DNA of 64,000 bases from DASYXW01 sp035934405. Its GTDB lineage: Bacteria; Acidobacteriota; Terriglobia; UBA7540. The DNA lies in contig DASYXW010000044.1 of the NCBI GenBank assembly GCA_035934405.1, positions 156,762 through 220,761 on the forward strand, read 5' to 3'. The translations under genes were made by a program, and so were the position numbers. This document shows positions 54,299-62,571 of this stretch, piece by piece (positions within the stretch are counted from its first letter, which is position 1; every line of letters begins with the position of its first letter). The notes beneath the pieces are model-generated. The model did no database searches. It was not told the origin of the DNA and was given only the letters and a program-made list of their open reading frames with translations.

Positions 54299-54768
54299 CG
54301 CTCTCTCACGAGATGCTGGTATCGCTGCCCTACAACAGCACCGAGCGCCTCGATGGCGTCAACGGCCTCGGCAATGCGCTTCAAGCTGTCGCCACGCTGC
54401 TGGTGATGTGCGACGCGCGGGACCTGGGCGTGGCGGTGGGGGAGAACGAGAAACAGGGGTCAGGGGTCAGGGATCAGGGGTCAGCGAAGGAAGAATCCTT
54501 GTCCCGACTCCCGGCCCCCGACCCCCGGCCCCCGGCCTTCGAGCCCAACATCTACCTCTACGACAAGTATCCCGGCGGCATTGGATTCAGTGAGCCGCTG
54601 TTTCGCATGAACGACACGTTACTCGCGGACACGCGGAAGCTTATCGAGAAATGCCCGTGCCTGGCGGGTTGCCCGTCGTGCGTAGGTCCGGCGGGGGAGG
54701 TGGGGGCCAAAGGCAAGGAAGTGGCGCTGGCCATCCTGGAGAAGTTGTGCGTCGAGTGTATTTCGTAG
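54196..54768 (+). CDS. mrfA: MrfA/YprA-like helicase, C-terminal part (frame 1)
   Basis: Continuation of the preceding helicase in another frame. It encodes VVGFKKVKFHTNENVGAGE, LPEQEMHTTAYWLTL, YLYDKYPGGIGFSEPLF and the four-cysteine zinc site CPCLAGCPSC (Cys codons at 54652, 54658, 54670, 54679) that closes MrfA-type proteins. In this frame the sequence is open upstream through the repeats, so the GTG at 54196 is only nominal. A further 7-bp repeat insertion (54454-54537) is read in frame, giving KQGSGVRDQGSAKEE and LPAPDPRPPA before EPNIYLYDK. Confidence 0.8.
   Translation: MVGFKKVKFHTNENVGAGELTLPEQEMHTTAYWLTLSHEMLVSLPYNSTERLDGVNGLGNALQAVATLLVMCDARDLGVAVGENEKQGSGVRDQGSAKEESLSRLPAPDPRPPAFEPNIYLYDKYPGGIGFSEPLFRMNDTLLADTRKLIEKCPCLAGCPSCVGPAGEVGAKGKEVALAILEKLCVECIS
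54454..54537. repeat. Second 7-bp repeat insertion in the helicase gene
   Basis: CAGGGGT, CAGGGGT, CAGGGAT, CAGGGGT, CAGCGAA (54454-54488), then CCCGACT, CCCGGCC, CCCGACC, CCCGGCC, CCCGGCC (54503-54537). The second block is rich in C and is the approximate complement of the first. It falls in a loop just before the conserved NIYLYDKYPGG. Confidence 0.85.
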
Positions 54769-54795
54769 TTCGTTGTAAGAACCGGCACCGAGGGT

Positions 54796-54823
54796 GAACT
54801 ACGAACCACGAGCTATGAACCTC
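54796..54823. repeat. Degenerate 7-bp tandem repeat at the mrfB start
   Basis: GAACTAC, GAACCAC, GAGCTAT, GAACCTC. The ATG of mrfB (54815) lies in the third unit. A weaker pair TTCGTAG/TTCGTTG spans the mrfA stop at 54766-54768. Confidence 0.6.
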
Positions 54824-56143
54824 GAAGAAAAGCTTCGGCAGCTTCGAAACGCGGCGCAGAAAACCACCCGCGACCTCGAACTGGAGCGCCAGCTCGATTA
54901 CCTGCGCCGGCTGGAACCGAGTCCGCGGCGACTGCCCGCCGAGCGCGTGCCCCACGGCATCGAGGAATACGTTGAAGGCCTGGTGGAACGCAACGAGCGC
55001 GGCGAATACTTTGTGGCGCGGCAAGGGCTTCCCTTCGGACGGCCTTACGGCAAGCTGCGCGTCAGTGACCTTTCCGCCGCCGACTTGAGCCCGCTCGATC
55101 TGCTTTTTGAATCGACCGCCCTGCCCGACCCCTCGCGGCTCGTCTATCTCGATACGGAGACGACCGGCCTTGCCGGCGGCACGGGTACCTGCGCCTTTCT
55201 GATCGGACTCGGCGCGATTGAGGGTTCGCAGTTCGCCGTGCGCCAGTTTTTCGTCCGCGATTACCCTGAGGAGAAGGCCGTGCTCGCGGCGCTGGCCGAC
55301 GTGCTCACCGGCTACGAAGGCATCGTCACGTTCAACGGCAAAACGTTTGACCTGCCGCTGCTCGAGACGCGATATGCCCTGGCGCGGATGAAATCGCCCT
55401 TCGCGCGCCTGCTGCACCTGGACCTGCTGCATCCGGCGCGCCAAGTGTGGAAGCTGCGGCTGGAAAGCTGCCAGCTCACCAACCTCGAAAAGGAAGTGCT
55501 GAAGATTCGCCGCCAGGGCGACGTGAACGGCTCGGAAATTCCGCAGATTTACTTCGATTATTTGCGCACCGGAAACGCCCGCGGCTTGCAGCCGGTGTTC
55601 TACCACAACGCGCTCGACATCATCACGCTGGCCGGGCTGACGGTGGAAATGGCCCGGTTAATCGGCGCGGGTTGCGCGGAAGGCGCCGGCGGCGCGGTTG
55701 AGTTCGACTCGAACCTTGACCTCTTCGGGCTGAGCCGCCTCTACCAACGCCACGGCGCGCTCGACCGGTCCGTGGAGGCTTGCCGTCGCGCGCTCCGCGC
55801 CGGGCTTCCGCAGTCGGTCGAGCCGCGGGCGCTCTGGCAACTGGCGTCGCAGCACAAGCGGCGCCGCGAGTACGAAGCGGCCGCGGCCATCTGGGTGCAA
55901 CTCACGCTGCGCGATGATGACTTCACGATCGCAGCGCTCGAAGAGCTCGCCATCCATTACGAGCACCGGCGTCGCGACGCGCCGGCGGCCCTGAGCTATG
56001 TGGAAGCAGCGCTCAACATCCCGGTTGGGCGGCCCGGCGGCGGGGTCGGAGGCGGGGCCGGGGCCTTGTCGCCCCGGCATCGCGGCCGCTTTCTTCACCG
56101 GCTCAGCCGGCTGCGGCGGAAGCAGGAGAAGTTGAAGGTTTAG
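54815..56143 (+). CDS. mrfB: MrfB/YprB-like DEDDh exonuclease with C-terminal TPR-like region
   Basis: A 442-residue protein. The RNase H-like exonuclease core has YLDTETTGL (Asp113, Glu115), VTFNGKTFDLPLLETRY and the HNALD motif (FYHNALDIITLAGL), matching the DEDDh family. The last 120 residues form helical repeats (LYQRHGALDRSVEACRRALRAG, ASQHKRRREYEAAAAIWVQL). In B. subtilis YprB/MrfB partners YprA/MrfA in mitomycin C repair. Here it lies 47 bp after mrfA, as in that operon. ATG 54815 begins at family homology; GTG 54794 is an in-frame alternative. A Gly-rich stretch near residue 405 is variable. Confidence 0.85.
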   Translation: MNLEEKLRQLRNAAQKTTRDLELERQLDYLRRLEPSPRRLPAERVPHGIEEYVEGLVERNERGEYFVARQGLPFGRPYGKLRVSDLSAADLSPLDLLFESTALPDPSRLVYLDTETTGLAGGTGTCAFLIGLGAIEGSQFAVRQFFVRDYPEEKAVLAALADVLTGYEGIVTFNGKTFDLPLLETRYALARMKSPFARLLHLDLLHPARQVWKLRLESCQLTNLEKEVLKIRRQGDVNGSEIPQIYFDYLRTGNARGLQPVFYHNALDIITLAGLTVEMARLIGAGCAEGAGGAVEFDSNLDLFGLSRLYQRHGALDRSVEACRRALRAGLPQSVEPRALWQLASQHKRRREYEAAAAIWVQLTLRDDDFTIAALEELAIHYEHRRRDAPAALSYVEAALNIPVGRPGGGVGGGAGALSPRHRGRFLHRLSRLRRKQEKLKV

Positions 56144-56272
56144 GCTACTCATCTAGCCTATATCAAGCGACAGCCGCAGTTGAGAAAACCCCCATCGCAG
56201 CTGCGGCGTATTCCGGCAGCCCGCGCGAGCGCCCTCCCTCCCCACCGACCAGTTCCTGCAAGCCATCCGAAA

Positions 56273-58621
56273 TCAACCAGGGTTTGGGCGAAACTGGCGC
56301 AGGACGAATATCTTCAAAAAGTCTACCCCAAGAAGATAGGTGGCACATGCGCCCATGAGGCCTGCCACGAGCCAGACGGGAACGGCCACCATGAGCACTC
56401 CCCGAATGGCCAGCGCGCTCACGATGAACACGTCGGCCAGGGAACTCACCAACAGCCAGCGGCTAGGGGGTGAATTCCAGAAATGCCCGCGCTCCCGCAC
56501 CAGATACACCATTCCCTGTCCGGAGAAGACGAGCGTGAGGAACACCAGGGTTTGCAGTTGGGCGAGCGGCAGATGCAGCACGTCCCGAGCATACAGAAAA
56601 ATAGAGAAAGAGAACATCAAGACCAGGGACCCCAGGGTTGCTCCGGCAAAGATAAGAGTACGAATGTGCCATCGATCGGGCTGCCGCGAGTACGAGACTC
56701 TGTCGGTTGCGATCGACATCGTGACGAAGTCATTGGTAAACAACAGAAGCACGACCAGGAGTGGCGTGATGACAAAGCTCCGGGTGAGCATGACGCCCAG
56801 GCTGAGGAAGAGCGCGATTTCAACTGTCTTGATGACCTTATTGAGCGTGTACGTCAGCATGCGCTGGTAGATTCGGCGGCTTGTCTTCACGGCTGCCAAG
56901 ATATCGCCGAGTCCGGGATTGGTCAGGACCAGACTGGCCGCAGCCTTGGCGACGTCCGTGGCGTTCGAGACGGCAATGCCGACCTCGGCCTGCTTCAGTG
57001 CAGGAGCGTCATTCACGCCGTCTCCCGTCATTCCCGAAACGTGGCCGGTGCGCTGAACTGACCGCACCAGATCAAACTTATCTTCCGGGTAGACGCCTGC
57101 AAAAATGTCGTAATCCAGAACTCGCTCGCCTTGTTTTTGCCACAAGTCCCGCGAATCGCAGGCTCGGGTCCCGATGCCGACGCTTTCCGCCACGGCGCGG
57201 GCGGTGGCGGCTCCGTCGCCGGTGACCATGAGAACGCGGACGCCCAGTTCCCGCAGACTGGCAATCAGGCCCTTGGAATCGGGACGGGGAGAATCCTGCA
57301 GCGCCAGCAGGCCGGCCGGCCGCCAGGCGTCGCCGGTCGAGGCCGCAACGGCAAGCACGCGGTAGCCTTGCCGGGCGAAACGCTGCACGTCGTCATCCCA
57401 GTCCGGGGGTGAATCAAGACGCGCTGCAACGGCCGTGGGCGCGCCCTTTACGGCCCTGATTTCTCTCCCTTCATAAACGACTGTGGATTCCGATAGCTTG
57501 GTTGCCGGGTCGAAGGGAACAAAAGCCGCGCGCGTCACGCCTGAAAGATCCATTTGCCGGTCTCTGGCGGCAGACAGGATAGCCACATCAATGGGGTCTT
57601 GGCTTGCTTCATCGCTGGCAAAACAGGCAAATCGCAGCAAATCAGTTTCTGACCACGGCGAGCAAGCACTCAGGCTGACAACCGATAACCGGTTTTCCGT
57701 TATGGTTCCGGTCTTATCGCTCAGCAGAACGTCCATGGCGGCGGCCTCTTCGATCGCCGAGAGCCGCGTAACCAGTACGCCGCTTTTGGCAAGCTCCGCG
57801 GACCCCAGAGCGGTGGCCACCGTAAACGTCGCCGGCAGCGCCACTGGCACGGACGCCACCAGCAAGATCAGCCCAAACGGAAGCATTTCCCGCAAGGGAA
57901 GTCCGGTGACCCGTGCATCGAGGAACAGCAACGCCACGAGGATCGCGTCGAAAACGACCAGGTACTTTACGATGGTGAAGATAATGGTTTGAAGATGGCT
58001 CGCGGTCTTTGCCGTGCTCACCAATTCGGCGGTTTTCCCGAAGTAGGTGCGGGGCCCCGTGGCGACCACTTCCCCCGTTGCTTCGCCGCGCTTCACGACG
58101 GCCCCGGCGTAAGCGGTGCTCTCGTCACTAGCCTCAACCGGCAGCGACTCGCCCGTAAGCGCCGATTGATCAAGCAGGAGGTGTCCGTCAAAGAGCCGTG
58201 TGTCAGCCGGAACCAAATCCCCCATGCGAATGTGGATCGAGTCGCCGGGAACGATTCCGCGAGCATCAATCATCTTCCAGCGCCCATCGCGAAAAACCCT
58301 CGCTGTCACCGAGAGCCGTTGGCGGAGAAGATCGAGCGCGCTTTGCGCCTTGCGTTCCTGAAACAGGCTGAGTAGGGCGTTAAACACCAGGAGAAGGCCG
58401 ATGATGAGAGCTTCGGTACGTTTTCCCAGAAGCAGTTCCAGGACGATGGTAGCTTCAAGCATCCAGGGCACGGGAGCCCAAAACTTGCCGAGAAGTGCCA
58501 GAATGGGGTGTGCCACCTGTTCGGGCACCGCATTCGGACCCAATTGCGCGAGCCGCGCCGCTGCTTCTTCGCTCGTGAGGCCGCGCCGAGTCGTGGTTGA
58601 TTTGGCTGAGTCCATTGACAT
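56273..58621 (-). CDS. P-type cation ATPase (type III proton pump-like)
   Basis: A 782-residue P-type ATPase. The phosphorylation site is LLSDKTGTIT, the actuator loop has LTGES, and the hinge is MTGDGVNDAPAL. The N-terminal region lacks metal-binding Cys motifs. TM4 has VASVPVALPATFTVA, which, with the short length, fits the plasma-membrane H+-ATPase (PMA1) group rather than calcium or heavy-metal pumps. It would export protons using ATP. The start at 58621 or 58615 is chosen (MSMDSAKSTT); neither has a strong ribosome site. Confidence 0.9.
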   Translation of the reverse strand: MSMDSAKSTTTRRGLTSEEAAARLAQLGPNAVPEQVAHPILALLGKFWAPVPWMLEATIVLELLLGKRTEALIIGLLLVFNALLSLFQERKAQSALDLLRQRLSVTARVFRDGRWKMIDARGIVPGDSIHIRMGDLVPADTRLFDGHLLLDQSALTGESLPVEASDESTAYAGAVVKRGEATGEVVATGPRTYFGKTAELVSTAKTASHLQTIIFTIVKYLVVFDAILVALLFLDARVTGLPLREMLPFGLILLVASVPVALPATFTVATALGSAELAKSGVLVTRLSAIEEAAAMDVLLSDKTGTITENRLSVVSLSACSPWSETDLLRFACFASDEASQDPIDVAILSAARDRQMDLSGVTRAAFVPFDPATKLSESTVVYEGREIRAVKGAPTAVAARLDSPPDWDDDVQRFARQGYRVLAVAASTGDAWRPAGLLALQDSPRPDSKGLIASLRELGVRVLMVTGDGAATARAVAESVGIGTRACDSRDLWQKQGERVLDYDIFAGVYPEDKFDLVRSVQRTGHVSGMTGDGVNDAPALKQAEVGIAVSNATDVAKAAASLVLTNPGLGDILAAVKTSRRIYQRMLTYTLNKVIKTVEIALFLSLGVMLTRSFVITPLLVVLLLFTNDFVTMSIATDRVSYSRQPDRWHIRTLIFAGATLGSLVLMFSFSIFLYARDVLHLPLAQLQTLVFLTLVFSGQGMVYLVRERGHFWNSPPSRWLLVSSLADVFIVSALAIRGVLMVAVPVWLVAGLMGACATYLLGVDFLKIFVLRQFRPNPG

Positions 58622-58803
58622 GCTCGATAATCTTACGCGTTGACGATGCCGGGTGGCACCCTTTCTATGTCGCACAAGTGTAACAGCTACGTCCCGAAAG
58701 ATAGTGTCACCATCGCGCAGCTTTTGCATTTGTACGATTGGAAGCGCCGGAGAGTGGGCGCTTACGCGCTCAGGGCGGTCTAATTGAGAGTTTGAATCAA
58801 GTG

Positions 58804-59538
58804 ATGCAGACGGCCTCCGACCGAAAGTACGACGTGCTCGCGTTTGGCGCTCATCCCGACGACCTTGAAGCGGTCATGGGTGGCACGGCGGTCAAGCTGG
58901 TGCGTAAGGGTCTTGCAGTTCTCTTCGTTGACCTATGCGACGGCGAGCCGGCGCGCCATGCGGCGCGGGGTGAACGTCACGCGCAGGCACTCAAGGCAGC
59001 AGAAATTCTCGGAGTTGAGCGCATCACCTTGACCCTGCAGGATCGGTTGATCGCCGACACGGTTGACGCCAGACTTCAGGTTGCCCGGCTGCTGCGGGAA
59101 TACCGGCCCCGCATCGTGCTAACGACGGCCGGCTCGGGCGTTCATCCGGACCACAAGGCCGTGACGGACATCGTCATCCATGGTGTGTTCTATGCCCGGC
59201 TGCCGAAGTGGGACGAACTGGCCGCCGGGAAACGCTTGGAGGACACCGAGCCGCACGAGATCGACCGGCTCTTCTTCGGACACTGCCGGATGGAGCCTGC
59301 CTGGGACCAGTTCGATTTCGCCATCGATGTCAGCGACGTTTATGACCTGAAGATGGCTGCCGTTCGTGTCTACGAATCGGTTTTTAGCGGGGAGCAAGCG
59401 ACCTTGCTCGATAAGTACCAAGCGGAAGACCGCTATGTGGGTAGTCTTGTCGGAGTGCAATACGCCGAGGCGTTCCGGTCACGCAGCCCCCTGCTGGTGG
59501 ATGACCTGGAAGTCTTTTCGAAGGCTCGGTTCGGATAA
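58804..59538 (+). CDS. PIG-L family deacetylase, BshB1-like
   Basis: A 244-residue metal-dependent deacetylase with the LmbE/PIG-L signature FGAHPDDLEAVMGGT and the downstream histidine in GVHPDHKAVTDI. The pattern LCDGEPARHAARGERHAQALKAAEILGV is that of N-acetylglucosaminyl-malate deacetylase (bacillithiol biosynthesis), so a low-molecular-weight thiol role is possible but not shown. ATG 58804 starts six residues before homology. The gene is divergent from the P-type ATPase. Confidence 0.88.
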   Translation: MQTASDRKYDVLAFGAHPDDLEAVMGGTAVKLVRKGLAVLFVDLCDGEPARHAARGERHAQALKAAEILGVERITLTLQDRLIADTVDARLQVARLLREYRPRIVLTTAGSGVHPDHKAVTDIVIHGVFYARLPKWDELAAGKRLEDTEPHEIDRLFFGHCRMEPAWDQFDFAIDVSDVYDLKMAAVRVYESVFSGEQATLLDKYQAEDRYVGSLVGVQYAEAFRSRSPLLVDDLEVFSKARFG

Positions 59539-59593
59539 AAGCGCCCGGTTGCGGCGTTTGTCTCGGCTGGAGCTCGGTTTCAGAACCGCGAGT

Positions 59594-59609
59594 TGTGACG
59601 GCTGTCACA
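59594..59609. promoter_or_regulatory. Crp/Fnr-family-like operator upstream of the stress-protein gene
   Basis: TGTGA, six bases (CGGCTG), TCACA: an exact match to the symmetric Crp half-site arrangement. It lies 50 bp before ATG 59659 of the universal stress protein gene. Chance occurrence is possible at this length. Confidence 0.5.
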
Positions 59610-59658
59610 GCGATGGCTACTGACCAACTGTAGGATGGCACGAGTGGCGAGGTTGCTG

Positions 59659-60564
59659 ATGGGATTCGCTGACAAAGAGCCAGCGCCGGAAGTGCCGGAG
59701 TTGAAGAGTATCCTCTTCGCCACAGATTTTTCTCCTGCATCCACGGCTGCGACGCCATATGTTGCCGCCGTCGCCCGGCAGTATCAAGCGAAGGTCTACC
59801 TGGCGCACGTCATCGCGCCTGAGCCCCATCCGGCCGGAGCTCCCGACCCCGCGGCCGGCACACTGGAACAGGCGGATCGAGACGCCTGGCAAGGGCTCGC
59901 TGAGTTGTCGAAACAGTTCGAGGGAGTGTTACACGAACCCCTCCTGGGCCACGGCGAGGTCGCAGCGACTCTGGGCGGGATGATCCGGAAGCATGCGATC
60001 GACCTGGGCGTAGTTGGCACTCATGGTCGGCGCGGATTCAGGCGCTTCCTGCTGGGATCTGTCGCCGAAGAGATCTTCCGCACCTTGCCGCGTCCAGTGC
60101 TGACGGTGGGGCCACGTGTTTCGACGCAGGCGCGCCAGGAACCCGTGTTTCGTCACGTTCTTTACCCCACGAACTTATTGGAAAAACCGTCGGACGCGGC
60201 GCGCTATGCGGTCTCGCTCGCCTCGCAATACGCAGCTCGTCTGACGGTTCTCTACGTTCTCGAAGTGCTGCCCGAGGCAAGTACGACGGATTGGCAGGCG
60301 AAGCTGGTGGTGAGAGAATTTCAAGAGCAAATGGAGAGGCTGATTCCCGCTGCCGCGAAGGCACGGTTCAACGCAGAGTACAAGGTTGAGTTCGGAGAGC
60401 CAGTGGCAACGATCCTCCGGGTGGCGCAGGAAGGCTCTGCAGATTTGATCGTGCTGAGCGTGCGGAAAGCCGATCTCCTGGCGTCCCATCTGAGCGAAAA
60501 TATCGCCTATCGGATCGCCACCAACGCGGAATGTCCCGTGCTTACGGTGCCCGCCGGCTCTTAA
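59659..60564 (+). CDS. Universal stress protein with two UspA domains
   Basis: A 301-residue tandem UspA protein. Domain 1 opens KSILFATDFSPAS and includes the ATP-binding motif VVGTHGRRGFRRFLLGSVAE; domain 2 begins FRHVLYPTNLLEKPSDA and ends DLIVLSVRKADLLASHLSENIAYRIATNAECPVLTV. Domain 1 keeps the G-x2-G-x9-G(S/T) nucleotide loop; domain 2 does not clearly. Start 59659 has GAGG six bases upstream; ATG 59635 has none. A Crp/Fnr-like site precedes the gene. Confidence 0.9.
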   Translation: MGFADKEPAPEVPELKSILFATDFSPASTAATPYVAAVARQYQAKVYLAHVIAPEPHPAGAPDPAAGTLEQADRDAWQGLAELSKQFEGVLHEPLLGHGEVAATLGGMIRKHAIDLGVVGTHGRRGFRRFLLGSVAEEIFRTLPRPVLTVGPRVSTQARQEPVFRHVLYPTNLLEKPSDAARYAVSLASQYAARLTVLYVLEVLPEASTTDWQAKLVVREFQEQMERLIPAAAKARFNAEYKVEFGEPVATILRVAQEGSADLIVLSVRKADLLASHLSENIAYRIATNAECPVLTVPAGS

Positions 60565-60607
60565 AGATTCTATCCCTTGCCGTTGGTGTAGCTCTGGGGT
60601 TCGCCGC

Positions 60608-60760
60608 CTCACGGGCCGTCAGTATCACCTGTTCGATGACGCCGGCGCGGCCGATGTCGAGCGGGTGATCGTGCTGATGGGATCCGGCGCCGAGGCGGTG
60701 CAGGAAACCGTCGATTACCTCGCTCGCCGGGGTGAAAAGGTCGGAGTGGGTAGCGGGTAG
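60608..60760 (+). pseudogene. nifJ: Internal fragment of pyruvate:ferredoxin (flavodoxin) oxidoreductase
   Basis: The frame encodes LTGRQYHLFDDAGA, DVERVIVLMGSGAEA and QETVDYLARRGEKVG, a well-conserved stretch of PFOR/NifJ, then runs into the left REP repeat and stops. Nothing of the rest of the 1,150-residue enzyme is present on either side. It is a remnant cut at the REP element. Confidence 0.75.
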
Positions 60761-60787
60761 CCACGGTCAGTGATTTTCTGGCCGTGG
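60752..60787. repeat. REP hairpin, left copy flanking the RAYT
   Basis: AGCGGGTAG followed by a hairpin with stem CCACGGTCAG/CTGGCCGTGG and a 7-base loop. It is the inverted copy of 61191-61226; over 36 bp they differ at one position. Confidence 0.85.
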
Positions 60788-60815
60788 GCTTTGCTTCCGC
60801 GAACCGGGGAAAGAC

Positions 60816-60842
60816 CCACGGTTGGGACAGCACCAACCGTGG
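60816..60842. repeat. REP hairpin, internal copy at the RAYT end
   Basis: CCACGGTTGG, the loop GACAGCA, CCAACCGTGG: a perfect 10-bp stem with a 7-base loop, ending exactly where the transposase frame stops (60843). It shares only CCACGG/CCGTGG with the flanking copies. Confidence 0.8.
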
Positions 60843-61163
60843 CTACCTGCTGTCCCAAAACTGGTATTGCCAAATCGGGCCCTTGGTCCCCCGCCGCGGG
60901 TGCAGCCAGCGCGCCGGCGCCTTCTTCACGTCGTGGATCACCTGGGAAATGGTGAGCGGATAGCCCGTCCGGATCAATGCGTGCCCATGATCGGGCATCA
61001 GCACGTACCCGCACAGCAGGAAGCCCAGCCGCTTTCGTGCTCCATCCCTAGCGGCGATCAGCAGCGCGTAATCGCCAGCCGTAAGGGTGGGGACGCCGCG
61101 ACGCAGATTCACCGTCACGAAGAAGATCCGGTCGGATGTCCGCAGCCGGTGAAGGTGTGACAC
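60843..61163 (-). pseudogene. Truncated REP-associated tyrosine transposase (RAYT, Y1/HUH family)
   Basis: A 106-residue frame with the HUH motif MPDHGHALI and the conserved surroundings VLMPDHGHAL, WQYQFWD. RAYTs mobilise REP hairpins by single-strand transposition. The normal C-terminal region with the YIHNNP motif and catalytic tyrosine is missing: the frame stops at a REP hairpin right after WQYQFWDSR. The protein should be inactive. It is flanked by inverted REP copies at 60752-60787 and 61191-61226, the arrangement called a REPtron. Confidence 0.8.
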
Positions 61164-61190
61164 GGTGAAAGAATAAACCCAACGAAGTAC

Positions 61191-61226
61191 CCACGGTCAG
61201 AAAATCACTGACCGTGGCTACCCGCT
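61191..61226. repeat. REP hairpin, right copy flanking the RAYT
   Basis: Stem CCACGGTCAG/CTGACCGTGG around a 7-base loop, followed by CTACCCGCT. Inverted copy of 60752-60787. Confidence 0.85.
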
Positions 61227-61239
61227 GCCTGAGGGATTC

Positions 61240-61264
61240 GCAGACATCACAAAACGATGTCTGC
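61240..61264. repeat. REP-like hairpin, GCAGACATC family (copy 2)
   Basis: GCAGACATC, a 7-base loop and GATGTCTGC, followed by GCCACCC. Same stem, loop length and flank as the copy at 8410-8434. Confidence 0.8.
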
Positions 61265-61276
61265 GCCACCCGCGAA

Positions 61277-62367
61277 TTAATTCTGAGCGGCAGCCGCGCC
61301 GGAGACACCGTCGGCCATCTTAACTTGATTTCGTCCGGCCTTTTTTGCGGCGTACGTCGCTTTGTCTGCTTGAGTCAATAGTTCTTCGCCCTTGTCAGCC
61401 GTGCCAGGAAAGCTTGCCGCTCCGATGCTCGCCGTTACGTGTCCGGGAAACGATTTGAAGTTGCCGCTTCTACAGCGAGGCGAATCCGTTCCGCAAGGAC
61501 GACCGCTTCCTCGGCGGAGTAGTTCGAGAGCAGGATCGCGATCTCGTCGCCGCCATATCGGTAGCATGAGCCTTTCCCGGCGCACGCCGCGCTCGCTAGT
61601 GAAGCCACCGTTGTCAGCACTTCGTCGCCGACCCTGTGGTTTTCATAGGTGTCGTTCACGTGCTTGAAGTGGTCCACATCGAGCATTACCAAACCGACAG
61701 GCGAAGTACTGTTGGCTCGCAGCAGGAAGTTTTCAAGGTCTCGGTCAAAGCGTCCACGGTTATAGATGCGTAACAGCGAATCAAAGTCAGCTGGATTGTC
61801 CGGGACAGGGTGAGACGACAACGCCCTATTGTGGGCGGCTTTGCGCTGCCTCCTGGATTCGGTCTCGGTCCGCCACGCCATCTGGATGTCTTCGAAGTCC
61901 AGGATGCCTTCGTTAACTCCGATGGACGCCACGCCGCCGTCAGCATCTTGGTTCCAGCCGCCCACATAGGCCGAGAAGTCTGTGGAGAAAAGCATCCCGA
62001 TGCGAACCTCGTCGGGTTCAACCACTGGACTGATCATTCTGTGAATGAGGTCCGTGACTTCGATCTTGCTGAAACTCTTCTCGCCTTCCCTTTTGTAGAG
62101 CTCCTGTAAGGCGTTTAGTACTATCGTAGTGCACTTGAGGCACATTTTCCTCATGTCCTCTTGTTCGAATTCCACGATTGCCCCTAAGCGCGGAAGGTAA
62201 TTTTGCCCGAACCTTTGGAGGACCAGTTCCTGGATCAAGTCATCCAAAGCGTACCTCTTCGGGCCCAACCTTGATCTCACCTCATGCATAGGAGTTGGTT
62301 TCCCAAGTCTCAGGAATCTGTCGTTTATCCGGTGAACCGCACGCGTGATGTCGGGGTCAAGCTTCAT
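61277..62367 (-). pseudogene. Diguanylate cyclase (GGDEF) interrupted by a frameshift
   Basis: The first frame starts at ATG 62367 with GGAGG upstream. It has an N-terminal helical domain of unknown type (residues 1-185; LIQELVLQRFGQNYLPRL, DEVRIGMLFSTDFSAYVGGW) and most of a GGDEF domain (LLRIYNRGRFDRDLENFLLR, MLDVDHFKHVND, active site YGGDEIAIL), then stops at 61435. The remaining end of the domain (GHVTASIGAASFPG, LTQADKATYAAKKAGRNQV) is in the next frame, ending at 61277. One missing base near the CCC at about 61448 would explain it. Otherwise all catalytic residues are present. Confidence 0.8.
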
Positions 62368-62571
62368 CAGCTCCCTCCAGGCGAGCGGATAGCGCAGGCG
62401 TCTTTCGAGACTCCGCGGATTCTATTTCGAATGCGCCGGCCGCGAAGCCGGATTATACGCCGGATTGCAGGCCAACCGGTTTCCGGCAGCTGAGGAGTTG
62501 ACTACCCGTGGCTATCTAGGGCACAGTGTTCGTTCGGCACGTTGGACAATCGAGCTCGACCAGGAGGGGTT

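Noticed and set aside
60715..61014. Alternative 99-residue frame across the RAYT
   Set aside because: It overlaps the HUH-containing frame in another phase and contains none of the transposase motifs.
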